A stretch of DNA of 64,000 bases from Calocera cornea HHB12733 (GCA_001632435.1 KV424032.1:38254-102253), one strand, 5' to 3'; counted from the first letter of the stretch, positions 9,993 through 21,298 are shown. Translations and numbers: made by a program. The notes: generated by a model not told the origin, from the letters alone.

Positions 9993-12124
9993 GTGTGACT
10001 GTGGGCTTACAGTGAGGATCTTTTGTTCGATATATCGGGGGGAGTCTGCATGATACATTGGTGCGCTTCCCAAAAGACACATATGCTGCTATTCTTTGCT
10101 CAACCGAGCATGCTTTGGGTGTGAGTCATCTCACTGCTAAAAGACAGACAGATATAGAGACACGCTGCCACGAACCATCGCTGACTGGGATTACGCTCAT
10201 CGATCGGAAGGTCCGTATGCCCCAGAAGCATCAACCCCCCCGTGGAGCAGCACATGAGCCCACTGTCTGGCTGCTCGTCCTCCTCGCCGCCGAAAAGTCC
10301 ATCATCTGATTCTCTGAACACTGCACTGCGATGTTCATCAGCATCGGGAGACGGGCATCGCCGCTCATCTCGGCCGCCCCGCGTCCTTAAAGAGCACTCA
10401 TTCCTTTCCGCACCCTGTTTCGCCCGCAGTGCCATTCACGGCCCTACTCAGCGCTCCTGGCCGCCTGCTGCAGCTAGTCAAACTCTGGGCCCTGGGTGTG
10501 CCACGAGTTGCAGCCCAGTCTGCCCGCGATTCCTTGCGAGATGCTGGCGTTACAATGGTGCCAAACTGTAAAGCGGATTCGCGGAACCTGACTGCCAATT
10601 GTTGGCCTATTGAAGCAGCCTGCCCGAAGCCGAGGTTCTGTTCGCCTCTGTTCTCCACGTCGAACGAAGTGGACAGCAGTGCGGAAGGAGCGTCCTTCGC
10701 CCGGCACCGCCGCGACCGGGGTTCTGGAGCGCGGCGAGGAGTATGACTCGTCGGTTGATGCTGATATCCGCCGAGTGGGCCATCATCATCATCATCATTA
10801 TGCACCCCAACGCCGTGTCTCTCCATCAGAACCCAGCAGCCAACCCCCACCCGCTGGATGTGCCGCGGCCTCGGCTACGGTGTCTTTATTCGCTGCAGAT
10901 GGACGTGCACGTGCACCATGACGCTATTTTCGTCTGCAGGTGCGTACGGTAGGTGGGAAGTGCATGGTCAAAATCCAATCCCGAATTCCGCTTCCGATAC
11001 TTGAAACGCAACTTCCGAGGGTCCCGAGGCAACCAAAAGAGCATGCATTTATGATATTCTGACGCACTATTCCTGCCTTTCCTGCCATTTCTCCTTACAA
11101 AACTCACATAGAAATAGGCCCATTGTAAGCCCAGTATTTGGATACAGTATGTCTACCCTTTTTTTTAGTTGAATGTAGCATGTAGAATATTCTGAACTGG
11201 TGAAAATGTCTTTTGTGTACAACCAGGGCGGCTAACTGCTAATGTGCTGACATAATCTGTCACAAAGTGTTTCCGTGTTCCAACTCCGATGAGGATTGCA
11301 CCCGGGTATGGCGCAGAGAGACATGCCTTGTGCCCCTAACAAGCAAAAGCTAACATAAAATTTCCCAACTTATTCGTGCATAAAATCAGCTTTAGTCCTA
11401 CTTTCTCTTCTGATGGTTGTAAGCTTGAGAGTTGGTACCGGTCTGCAGCTTCTTGAAAGGATGAAAAAAGAGCTGAATTGACATAAATAGAGCTCCGACA
11501 CTTTCTGTAAATGGGCTCAGGGATGCCGTGGGGCCCTCGGGGATGCGAGACGCGGAAATCAAAATGTGACTGTGTCCTTGCACTTCTCACTTGCCGTAAG
11601 GTGCGTCGCCAAGCCGCCCCATACGCCTCGCGTGCACTTGGCTGCGCCCTCGCTACCCTCTTTGGTCCGGACCATACGACTACGCTGCGTGCATGCATAT
11701 ATGCGTCGCGACCTTGTGCTCACAACAGACCTTCGTCATTGTTGCTATCCACCGCTGGGCCGCGCATCAGCGCTCCAGTGTTCCTGGGCGGCTGATGCTT
11801 GATTCCACACGCATGCAGCGATCTGGCGGTCTCGATCTCGATCCTCGCCCCTTCCATCCCTGGGCGTGCTGTACATCGCCCTCTCAGCCAACGACCATGG
11901 CCGAGCACTTTGCCGACGCACATTAGCACCTGTTTCCCGTGGATCGTATGGCATATCCCGGCAGCTGACCAGGCCGCGTGAACGTGCGCCGGTAGCGGGA
12001 GAGGGCTGGCTACGCCTCTACGCTCAGGAGCGTGTTCGGCTGATGGCTGCTCTTGTACGCGTTTGGCGAGGGCTGATGCGGTGCGCCGACCTACATCTTA
12101 GGCGAGGAGATCCAGCTCGAGGGG
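9993..12124. other. 2.1-kb gene-poor stretch
   Basis: I found no credible gene. It contains a (CAT)n run at about 10781-10797, AT-rich DNA around 11100-11420, and the upstream region of the GH128 gene. Frames on both strands lack splice logic or known motifs. Confidence 0.5.
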
Positions 12125-12132
12125 TATATAAA
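12125..12132 (+). promoter_or_regulatory. TATA box of GH128 gene
   Basis: TATATAAA lies about 85 nt before the ATG at 12216, with a C/T-rich leader between them. Confidence 0.6.
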
Positions 12133-12215
12133 CGCCGGGGTAGCGACGATGTGGGGCCAGCGTATCCTGCGCTCTTACGAACTGCCAGGCCTTGCTCCCC
12201 ACCGACGTCTGCACA

Positions 12216-13379
12216 ATGCTCGCTACTCTCTCACTTATTGCGTTCCTCCCGGCCATCTATGCTGGGAAACGTGGTCTGGACTGGACGTGGTGTACGTCTC
12301 CCCTCTCCCTCTCCTGTTATGACGCGACTGACATTACCCGCGCCGTTTAGACAATGGTGGCCTGTAGGCGCATCTCCCTCCCCTCCCTGCCACATCTAAC
12401 AACATTCCAGGAACCCCGGGCTATTCAACGACGGCAACACCGTAGCCATCTACGACTACGAGACGTATGCCCCGCCGTCGACAAATGGCGACGGCGGACT
12501 CGGCTTCATAGGCATGCAGCGCTGCTATCCGACCTGCGACTCGAGCCCTGTTGATGAGCTGTACTCGCGCTGGCAGGCGCAGGGCTGGGCTAGTGAGTAG
12601 TCCCCTCCCCTATTCCCTTTCCCTGTCCGCCCGGATCCTGGACAGGGATGCGCTGCGCAAAGGAAGGCTCTGATACTCGGGCATGACAGCTGTGTTCACG
12701 ATCAACGAGGCGGACATCAACGGCGTGACCCCGGCCGAGGCCGCCTCCTGGTACATCCAGTACATCAACCCTCTAGCGATCAAAAGTACGCCTGCTTGCG
12801 CTACTTTGCTCAATGCCGATCTGACTCACCCGGATCCACAGAGGCGCTCCCCTCGGTGACGGACAGCACCGCGTCCGGGCAGGGTCTCGACTGGGTCGCG
12901 CAGATGATCTCGGCCTGCGCTGGCCAGTGCTACTTCGACTACATCAACCTTGTGCGTTGGATTCGAACGTACAAATTGGGCATGCTGATGATCATGAAAT
13001 AGCACTGGTACGGCTCCAGCTTTTCCCAGTTCCAGTCGTATGTCGAGCAGGCGCATAATCAGTTCCCCGTCCGTTCCCCACATCCCGGCACGCTTTTCAG
13101 TGCATATGCTGACCCCCTGCGCAGAGCTACCAGCTCGTGATCACCGAGTTCGCGCTCCAAAATCCGCCCGGCGGCCAATCAGACCAGATCAGCTTCTTCC
13201 AGCAAGCATTCGCGTTCCTCGACGGCGCCTCGTACGTCCAGCTCTACTTCCCGTTCGTCGCGACCAGCCCGAGCCTCCTCTCGGCGAACGACGCCGGCGC
13301 GATCAGCTTTGTGGGGACCGGGAGTTGCCTGTACAATGATGATGGGTCGATCAGCGCTGTGGGACAGCTGATGCTGTAA
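12216..13379 (+). CDS. Secreted GH128 (Asl1-like) glycoside hydrolase
   Basis: Seven exons are predicted: 12216-12291, 12351-12363, 12411-12592, 12690-12785, 12842-12951, 13003-13068 and 13125-13379 (265 aa). A signal peptide (LSLIAFLPAIYA) leads into KRGLDWTWYN, typical of the family start. The proposed catalytic acid/base lies in FTINEADINGV and the nucleophile in LVITEFALQ, with the conserved NLHWYG strand between them. GH128 enzymes cleave beta-1,3-glucans, so roles in cell-wall remodelling or attack on other fungi's walls are likely. The second exon is only 13 nt, but without it the frame and the WYNGGLNPG segment are lost. It lies between NmrA copies A and B. Confidence 0.88.
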
Positions 13380-13508
13380 AGGGTCGGGATTGGCTGGGCT
13401 GGCTTGGGCTGGTGAACGCCTAACCCGCCTGGGTGCCAGTGTGTAGCATATGCAATTCAATCAAGTGCTGCTGTAGCCTACCACCCTCTGCTACGCTTCG
13501 CACGCCGA

Positions 13509-14521
13509 TCACGGCCAGCTGTCAAGTATCGCATTCACCACACCCTGCGGGCCAAACTCTGGCCAATCAACATTCATCTCCCCCTCCGCTCCATACGTCC
13601 CCTCCTCCTCCCACACCAGCTGTAGCCAAGCCTTCACATCCCCCTTATCCCTTGCCCGCTCCCGAACCTCCTCCAGGGGAATGTACGTCACCTCTAACTT
13701 CTTCCCCGTGCGCTCCTGGTACGCGGCGAGGACGCCATTGATGGATATACGCTGCCCCTCGAGCTTGAGGACGCGGTTGTGCAGCTTCTCCTTTGTGAGG
13801 GCGGTGAGCGTGTGAGCGACGTAGCGGGCAATGTCGCTGCGCGAGGTCCAGGAGACGAGCCCGTTGCCCGTCCCCCCAACCTCGACTTTGCCGTTGATGA
13901 TGTCGAATCCGAGGCGCCTGCTCGCTCTCAGTAACTGCCAATACAAGTAGCACAACGAAGGCAAGTGTGGGACAGAGACGTACGGCTGGAACCACGCCCG
14001 ATCGGCAAACACCCCGGTCCAAAACAATGCCCACGGCAGCCCGATCTCTGTCAAGTGGTCCCTCTGCGCGCTCTTGATCGCGAACGGCCCTGGCCCTGTG
14101 CCGTCAGGACCGCTGGGAGGCGGCGAGACGGTGTCCTCCCCAAACTCTGATGGGACGAACAGCTGCACGCCTGCCGCTTTGGCCGCTGAGCCCAAGGGGG
14201 ATTGGACGGAGAGGGCGGAGATGGCGAGCGTCGAGATGAGTACGTCTGTCCCGCGTAGGGCGGTCTCGAGTGAGCTAGAGGAAGTGTAGTCCACAATGAG
14301 CGGATGGGCGCCTTTCGATTCCCAGGCGTCCTTGCCCTCTGCCTGGAAGGGATGAGCACTCGGCACTTCGTCGCGGGTCGGATTCTTGGAAAGCGCACCG
14401 AGCGCGTCAGGACCACCACCCTGTCTACCTTGCCCTCCGCCTTGTATTTGAGCAGTTCATCAACGATGAACCTCCCGATGTTGCCCGCACCGGCGACCGC
14501 AAAGTTCCTGTATCCAGACAT
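13509..14521 (-). CDS. NmrA-like reductase-family protein, copy B
   Basis: Three exons on the minus strand, from ATG 14521 to TGA 13509-13511. The protein starts SGYRNFAVAGAGNIGRF, nearly identical to copy A. It then has DVLISTLAISALSVQS, VQLFVPSEFGEDT and the C-terminal EGQRISINGVLAAYQ and NVDWPEFGPQGVVNAI. Introns fall at the same places and phases as in copy A (phase 0 after VVLTRS, phase 2 before LGFD). No lesion is visible, so it is probably functional. It is convergent with the GH128 gene (129 bp between stops) and in tandem with the broken copies C and D upstream. Substrate unknown. Confidence 0.88.
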
Positions 14522-14940
14522 CGCCTCCGTTACTTTACTTCACTGCGGATTGTCGCCTACTTATGGGCCACTTGGAGCGCAGCATGCTGGTCGCGTGCGA
14601 ATACTTAGCGCTGGCTGCGCATCTCCTGCGCCATCAAGATCCCGTACTTTGGGTCGTGGGTACCAGGAGGCAGGAAGGAAGGATGAAACGCTGCCCGATT
14701 CATCCCCGATCTTCTCCCTGGACCCGTCAGGCTTACCTCATGCATTGTCATACGCGCACGGACCACATTGCAGCGTCTGGATGGATGGCTTCGTGATCGA
14801 CCGGCGTATCTCCGTTCAACTACCATCTACTTACTGATAACGCCTGTTCTGCTGAGCAACATATGATACGGCTCCGGCTAGGCACAGAGATGGGCCCGTG
14901 AAGATATAACTGACGATCATTGGGCGAGCGGCATCTTCTC

Positions 14941-15901
14941 TCATGCCTTGTATGACAAGATCGCAGCCATAACACTCTGCGGCCAAACTCCGGCCAATCC
15001 ACATTTATGTCCTCCTCCTGCACGTTCTCCCCAAACAGCCGCATCACCAGCTGCAACTGCGACTTCTGATCCCCAGCATCTGCCTTCCGCCTCACTTCCT
15101 CCACATCCAGATGTGTAACATCCATCTTCTTCCCCGTGCGCCTGCCGTACTCCGACAATATGCGATTGATGGAGTTGCGCTCTCCGGCGACTTTGAAGAA
15201 GCCGTTGTGGGGCTGGTAGGGAGGGAGGGAGGTGGTGACGTGCACCACGTAGCGGGCGATGTCTGTTGGAGTCGTTCATGATAGGACCTCATCGCCCGAT
15301 CCGGCAGCCTCTGCCTTCCCCTTCTCCAAGTCAAACCCTAGGAACCTGCTGCTCCTCAATCACTGCATCTCGCCAACCACAAAGGCACTCACGCTTGGTA
15401 GAATACCCAATCGGCAAACAACCCCGTGAAGAAGGCCGCCCACGGCAGCCCCAGCCCCTCCAGCCGCACGTGGAACACATGCTTCGGCCCGAACATCGGC
15501 TCCTCCTTACGCGCTGTCGTGTTTCCGCCGTACTCGGAGGGTATGAACAGATTCACCTCTGCGCCTTTGGCGCATTGGGCGAGCGTGTCTTGGGCGGTGG
15601 GCGAGCGTAGGTGCAGGAGGGAGATGAGCACGTCGATCCCTTGCAGTGCGGATTGGAGCGTAGAGGGCGCGTCATAGTCTACCACGAATGGCTCTAACCC
15701 TTTCGCGGAAAGCACGTCGTTTCCCTTATGCTACACTGCATCAGATTCCCAGAATGACTGGGGTAGTAGACGCACGGAACGAGCCAAGACGACGATTCTG
15801 TCGACCGTGCCGGCCGCCTTCGCTTCGGGCAGCACGTCGATGAAATGCTTGCCCAGTATGCCGTTGATACCCACGACGGCCAAGGTTCTATAGCTAGTCA
15901 T
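14941..15901 (-). pseudogene. NmrA-like copy C, inactivated
   Basis: The copy starts SYRTLAVVGINGILGK at ATG 15901 and keeps both family introns and the blocks DVLISLLHLRS and VNLFIPSEYGGNT. Two lesions are visible against copies A and B. First, an in-frame TGA at 15276-15278 stands exactly where A and B have the Trp of VSWTSR. Second, one base is missing in a short G/C run near 14978-14984 (copy B has CTGCGGGCCAAAC, copy C CTGCGGCCAAAC), which shifts the frame at the last 20 codons. No intron can remove the stop: the only candidate would be 26 nt. The truncated product would lack the C-terminal substrate domain. Assembly error is unlikely to explain both. Confidence 0.8.
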
Positions 15902-15910
15902 CCCTGTTTC

Positions 15911-16612
15911 TTAGCTCAGTTGTAGTACTGATGGGGTGAGAACTCTATGCAGATGTCTTGCAGGCCATCTGCATATAAGCGAGACCAGGCCCATACCTGC
16001 GCCCTCCACTCCCTGAATCTTGCCGTTGGCAACATCGAACCCCAGCAACCTGCTCCGTCAACCGTGTCAGCACCTCCCCGTCCCAAACAAGCGTGCACTG
16101 GTGCACGCACGGCTGATACCAAACCCAGTCCGCGAACGGGCCCGTATAGAACACCGTCCACGGTATACCGATCTGCTGCACCTGAGCGAGATGTGCGTTC
16201 TTGTGCGCCAGCGGGCCCTCGCTCTTCCCGGCTGTGTTCCCGCCGAACTCGGAGGGGATAGACAGCTGCACTCCGACAAGCTTGGCGGCCTCGGCTAGGG
16301 GAGCTTGGACGGCGAGCGCCGTAACGCCGAACGTGCAGATGAGGACGTCGATTCCCTGTAGGGCGGGCTGGAGGGAGGAGGGAGCGGTGTAGTCCACTAT
16401 GACAAGAGAAGCACCGTTGGCGGCGAGAGCCTCATTTCGTTCCGCCTGTACACATCAGCCATCGTCCGTTGCAAAAGCGAGCTACGCACGGAGCGGGTAA
16501 GGACAACAACCGTGTCGACCGTACGGGCAGCTTTGGCTTTCAGCAGCTCATCAACGATGAAGCTCCCGACCCGGCCCACACCAGCAACGGCAAAGCTCTT
16601 ATACTCAGACAT
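15911..16612 (-). pseudogene. NmrA-like copy D, C-terminally truncated
   Basis: ATG 16612 begins SEYKSFAVAGVGRVGSF, and both family introns are kept. The blocks DVLICTFGVTAL and VQLSIPSEFGGNT and the start of exon 3 (LLGFDVANGK...GLVS) are intact. Homology then stops abruptly, and about 22 unrelated residues lead to TAA at 15911-15913. Roughly the last 130 residues of the family are missing. The stop lies only 9 bp upstream of the ATG of copy C on the same strand, so copy C also lacks a normal promoter. A deletion between tandem copies explains both facts. A shortened protein could still be made. Confidence 0.75.
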
Positions 16613-17491
16613 AGCTCTTCCTCAAGCAGTGTTACGTGGTGTAATGCTGACATGGGGAATTCGAGAGTTTCCGGAGGTCTCGGGGTGACACATTGAACGG
16701 CCCCCTCCCTTCTTATACATTTTCGCTCGTAATGGCCCATGCCGACATGGCGCCTCCCCGCCTGACCGCGCCTCTTCCCCAGCTGTCCCAGGCACAGGCG
16801 CACATCAGTTCCCAGACAACGGGAGGAGGTGAGTACGTACTGCAGACAGCCGCCTGAAGGGTCGCTAAGCTATTTGAACTGGGCGCGGAGCCCACGGGCC
16901 GTCACCGTGCGCCTAGTAGCGGATCGGCGTGAGCCTTATGGCCGATCCTGGGGGGCGAAGCACTGGCACCCTGCCAGTGGCCGTGCCATGCGCGCCTCTT
17001 TCTGCCTTTCCACGGAGCCGTTGTGATGCTTTCGGACTGCCTTGCGCAGGCAGTGAGTCGGTTGTTGGCGGACGAGTTGTGCGGGCCAAGCGGAGGGAGC
17101 TTCGGTGAGCTGCTGCGTACGGACTGATACAGGGACTTACTTGAAGCCATACCCGGGATCCACGAACTTCATTGCGGCGTGGGACCTCGCCCCTGTCGGG
17201 CATGGGTAATGCACCATCTGTGTGGTAATCGCAGCTCGATGTTGGATGGCCAGTGCCGGAGGGGGAGACACGCGTGTCATTAGATTGCGAGCAGCGGACT
17301 CGTGGGGGCGATTCAAGCGTGCAGCCGCGATCTACCTGCGCCGTCTGCGTGCTCAGCTGCGCCAACGAGCAGCAGCGGCTTTGCTTTGGGTACTGTACAA
17401 ATACACTATATCTCTCCCCCTCGCTCCTCTATGTACATGCCCACGCCTCACAGCTCAGCTCTCCGCCCGGTGGGTGCGAGCACAGGCCTGC
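16613..17491. other. Intergenic between NmrA copy D and RPB8
   Basis: It contains the upstream region of copy D and the 3' flank of RPB8. Open frames on both strands (for example around 16.9-17.4 kb) show no recognisable motif or splice pattern. Confidence 0.45.
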
Positions 17492-18241
17492 CTATGTCAA
17501 CAGTGTCTTCCGCATGAGCAGGTACGTGTATGTCCCGACCGTGATGGTGCCCATGTTCCTGTACGACCCGGAGAGGGTCATGAGCAGCCCGCCGAAGGAG
17601 ATGAATGCGGTGCTGCGGGAGGGGAGGGCGTCAGTTGAGTTTGGGGAAAGGGCGGGGAAAGGGTGATGCGTGCGCGGGAGGGTAGGAGTATCTCGATGAG
17701 AGGTGGGGGCTGATGCGCGGACGGGACAAGGGTGATCGGGAGAGTGGAGGGAATAGAATCTAAAGAGAGAGAGAGAGAGGAGCGAGACGTACACTTTTTC
17801 CCCGACCCCCTCGTCAAACCGGTACACCTTGCCATAGCACACATAGTCAAAGTACTCTTCAAGCCCCACGGGCCCGTCGACGCGCCAGCTCGCCTGCTCC
17901 CGCTCCTTCTTCTTCCCCTCGCCCTCCTTCCCCTCCCCCGCCCCCGCTCCCTCCCCCGTGCCCACGCCCGCCCCAGCCCCGGACTTGGCAGGCTTGTCCT
18001 CCTCATACAGCCCCTTCTGCAGGCTCTTCGCCAGGACGAGCGTGACTGATTCCCCCTGGACGAGGGGGAAGACCTCTGTATGGAAGTCCAGCACGAGGTC
18101 CATGTCGAACGCGTGCGAGCGCGCGAACAGGCGCGAAACACGGTCGTACTTCTTCCCTTCCGGGTCGATCGAGTGGATCGTGAAGACGTCCTCGAACGTT
18201 ATTGACGAGTGGGCGGAGGAGAGGAGGGGGAGGGTGGACAT
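17492..18241 (-). CDS. RPB8: RNA polymerases I, II and III subunit RPABC3
   Basis: Exons are 18241-17793 and 17612-17492 (189 aa), separated by a 180-nt intron. The OB-fold subunit is recognised by FEDVFTIHSIDPEGKKYDRV, MDLVLDFHTEVFPL, the YVCYGKVYRFDE strand and the C-terminal AFISFGGLLMTLSG. It is shared by the three nuclear RNA polymerases and essential in yeast. The loop after the first half carries an insertion of about 35 residues made of Gly/Ala/Glu repeats followed by a Lys/Glu-rich run, which makes the protein longer than the usual 145-150 aa. It shares a divergent promoter region with the NIPA-like gene. Confidence 0.93.
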   Translation of the reverse strand: MSTLPLLSSAHSSITFEDVFTIHSIDPEGKKYDRVSRLFARSHAFDMDLVLDFHTEVFPLVQGESVTLVLAKSLQKGLYEEDKPAKSGAGAGVGTGEGAGAGEGKEGEGKKKEREQASWRVDGPVGLEEYFDYVCYGKVYRFDEGVGEKVYVSLLSLSLFRFYSLHSPDHPCPVRASAPTSHRDTPTLPRTHHPFPALSPNSTDALPSRSTAFISFGGLLMTLSGSYRNMGTITVGTYTYLLMRKTLLT

Positions 18242-18815
18242 GCTGTGCGAGTGGGGTGGGTGGGTGGCAGGCGAGCGGGGTGTGGCGTGTGGCGTGTGTG
18301 CGAGGTTAAGGCGGGGATGCAAAGTCGTTTGGGTATAGCAGATGCCGATACAAGAGAATCCCAGTAGATGGAGAGGAAGGGGTCCGACTGTCTGCCACCA
18401 CGCGCCTTGTAAGTCACCACCTTGGCACATCCCTGACCGAAATTCCGCTCCCAAGAATGCCTCCGCTCACGTGACCGGCACGTGAAACCACGACTTGGCC
18501 GTTTGGGCGACTCCCGCCGCGCCACCCGTCTAGGGGTCGCGTTGCCAGCCCTGCCAGCCCTGCTCGCTCCATCCGGACGGTCGACGGTGTCTGCTCGCTG
18601 GTGTCTGATCGAAGGGGCGGCATATACTGCTGGATCTCGGACGTCCCTCCTCGCTCGTCTACGGCTACTGCTACTACCACTACCACTACAACAGTACATC
18701 ACTACTCCCACACGACCCTCTTCCACCCCGCCGCACCGTCCTCCACCCACCCACCTCCCCCCGACCTCAACCGCTCGACAGCGAGCAGCGAAGCACAAAG
18801 TACGCAGCCGCGCCA
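18242..18815. promoter_or_regulatory. Divergent promoter region RPB8 / NIPA-like
   Basis: A 574-bp head-to-head spacer. It is pyrimidine-rich towards the NIPA-like start and contains a short (CTACTAC)-type repeat around 18660-18690. No gene of its own. Confidence 0.5.
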
Positions 18816-20657
18816 ATGGCCCCAGCGCAGATCCCCATCTGGGCCGGCATCCTCGTCGGCGTCCTCTCGTCCCTGATCCAGTCGCTCGGTACGTCCCTCT
18901 CTCCCCATTCCACTCCCCAACCACTTCCCTCCACCTCCCGCTCCCCGCCGTACTCAGAACGCTCACTAACGCCCCTCCCCAGGCCTAACAATCCAGCGCA
19001 AATCCCACCTGCTCAACGATGCCCTCCCCCTCGCTGCCCAGCGGCCGGACTGGCACCGCCCGCTCTGGCTATTCGGCTTCGGCATCTTCATAAGCACCAA
19101 TTTCCTGGGCAGCGTGTTCCAGATCGCTTCCCTGCCGGTCGTCATCCTAGCGCCTTTGGGAGCGGTGCGTCCCTTCCCTACTGCGCTGTGCTGGAGAGAC
19201 AGGGCACTGACTGATTTCTTGATTGTGTGCGTGTAGATCTCCCTCCTCTGGAACGCCATCTTCGCCCGCCTCCTGCTCGCAGATCCCTTCACCCTCCTAA
19301 TGTCAGTCGGCACCGCGCTCGTCTCGGGCGGCGCCGTCCTGGTCGGCGTATTTGGTGTCGTCCCCACCCCCACCCACTCGCTGGAGGATCTCATCCAGCT
19401 GTTCTCCCGCCCGGCCTTCCTCGCCTACTTCTCCGTCGTCCTCTCCATCACGGCGGGCCTACTGGTGCTCACCCACATCGTCGAATGGCGGTATCAAGCG
19501 CAGCGGCGCGCCGTGCGCCGCCTCGCGCTGGCCGACGACCCCCTCCCAGTCTCCGAGCGCTCCGCGCTCCTCTCCGCGCCGCTCACGCTCCCCTCGCCCC
19601 TCCCGCCGCCGACAGTAGCGCAGGAAAGCGAGCGCCTCTTCATCGCGCTCTCCTATGCGCTCCTCTCCGGCACCCTCTCCGCCTTTGGCCTCCTCTTCGC
19701 CAAAGCCGGCGTGGAGCTGCTCGTCCTCACATTCGCGGGCGAGAACCAGTTCTGGAGGTGGCAGGCCTGGCTCCTCGTGCCCGGACTCGTGACGTTCGGC
19801 TTGAGTCAGCTATGGTACCTCCAGAAGAGCCTGGAGTTTGCGGACCCGACGCTGATCTGTCCTCGTGCGTGCCCATCTTACTTCGTCTCCTACTTCACTC
19901 ACTAATATTGACTGCCCTGTCTCTCTCTCGCCGCCCGCCCACAGTCGCCTTCTGCATGTTCAACATCTCCTCAATCCTCGACTCGCTCATCTACTTTGAC
20001 CAGTTCCGCCACCTCTCCCCGCTCCAGCTATCCATGATCCTCCTCGGCACCTTCCTTCTCCTCGCGGGCGTCTGGCTCCTCTCCCTCCAGTCCGCAAAGG
20101 GCGTGCAGATCGGCACGGGGCTCGCAGAGCCCTCCCTGCTCACGCAGGAGCCCGAGTCGTACGCCGCTGACGAGGAGGAGGTCGAGGAGGCAGCGATGAG
20201 CCCAAGCAGGCGGTTCATGTCCCTCCTCACCCCGAGCATCTACGGCGAGCGCGAGCGCGAGTGGGACGGGCAAGGGCAGGCGCATACGAACCCCCTGCCT
20301 GGGTTCTCGATTGGTCTTGCGCCGACCAGTCCGGGGTTCATCCTCAGCCCGCCGAAGAGGAAGAGGACGCTCACGCTGGTCAGTACGGAGAGCCAGGCCG
20401 AGCGCGGGGTTGGAGCGTCGGGCGCGGGGGTGGACGGGCTGCCGGAGCATGCGGTTGCGGATGCGACGTCGGCGGGGGCGGCGGGGAGGGACGGTGCGGA
20501 CGGTGCGGTTGGGGTGGGTGGAGAGGCAGGATATGGAGTTGGGGAAGAACAGGAGGACCGGGAGGGGACGGCTGTGGACGGGGAGGGGAGCGAGGGCGGC
20601 GAGGTGGTGCAGGAGAAGCGGGGCTGGTGGGGCCGGTGGGGGTGGAGTAAGAAGTGA
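18816..20657 (+). CDS. NIPA-family magnesium transporter (DUF803)
   Basis: Exons are 18816-18888, 18983-19164, 19237-19864 and 19945-20657 (531 aa). About nine membrane helices can be seen. They include IPIWAGILVGVLSSL at the N-terminus, FISTNFLGSVFQIASLPVV, VSGGAVLVGVFGVV, LFIALSYALLSGTLSAFG and ILLGTFLLLAGVWLLSL. The order and the LAPLGA-ISLLWNAIF junction match NIPA/DUF803 proteins, which are linked to Mg2+ transport in endomembranes or plasma membrane. A cytosolic C-terminal tail of about 190 residues is acidic, Gly/Ala-rich and poorly conserved, ending in a Trp-rich KRGWWGRWGWSKK. The ATG has a strong context and sits at the 3' end of the divergent promoter. Confidence 0.9.
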
Positions 20658-21298
20658 GTGGTGGCCGCTCGGCCCTGCTCGCGCTCGCGCCTCCCCACGA
20701 CCCCGGCCCGGGCGGCGGCGGTTCCTCCTGCGCGGGCGAGCGCGCGCTTCCGACCCGGTGCTGGGCGCTGTGATGAGGCGGAGGAAGCGCGGCTGGAGTG
20801 GAGAGACGGCGTTTGGAGGAACGTAATGACTTTGTTGATATAGACTGCCAGTGATCGGTGCTGGACTGGACTGTGAGGGGTGTGGTGCTGCTTGGATGCT
20901 TCGAGAGACAGGAGGGTGTACTGTACAGTATGATAATATTATGCACCATACCTCATGAGCAGGGACATTGTACTAGGACCAGGACTAGTACAGGGACGTC
21001 ACCCAAGTGGCCAAGTGGTTGGGAGAGCGGCGCGGTGAGGTTCCTTCGGCGCTTGCTGGATCGGGCCGGGACTGATCGGGCGTCGACGTCATCGTCCGTC
21101 CCCCACCCCAGCATGCACAGAGGCAGGCATATTAATGTCTCATAGACCGCCCCATCTCGCCCCTCTCTCCCCTCGGCCAAACCTATATATGCCCGCTCTC
21201 CGCTCACCATCGCCCGCCTCCCGCTTCCCGCTCGTCCCCGCGCTCGGCTGAGTCTGCGCCCGCACGCCCTCCCTCTCCTGTCCCGCCCGTCCACACAC
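20658..21298. other. Intergenic, no gene seen
   Basis: It contains the 3' flank of the NIPA-like gene and a C/T-rich promoter for the next gene, with a TATATAT at about 21183-21190. Confidence 0.45.

Noticed and set aside
9221..10082. Long minus-strand frames opposite the hydrolase tail
   Set aside because: They mirror the Ala/Glu/Lys-rich plus-strand exon; GC-biased antisense frames with Ser/Ala or Leu/Arg-rich sequence and no promoter.
10781..10797. (CAT)n run giving poly-His or poly-Ile/Met frames
   Set aside because: Simple sequence repeat; the frames containing it have no coding support.
15253..15278. 26-nt GT...AG stretch that would remove the stop in NmrA copy C
   Set aside because: Too short for a spliceosomal intron and it is absent from copies A and B, where the same place is coding.
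17766..17780. (GA)n run next to the RPB8 splice donor
   Set aside because: Lies in the 180-nt intron; ordinary microsatellite.
20240..20949. Minus-strand Pro/Ser-rich frames over the NIPA-like tail
   Set aside because: Antisense shadow of the Gly/Ala-rich C-terminal tail; low-complexity only.
21000..21060. Possible tRNA-like sequence after the NIPA-like gene
   Set aside because: Some words resemble a D-arm, but no acceptor stem pairing and no GGTTCGANNCC B box were found.
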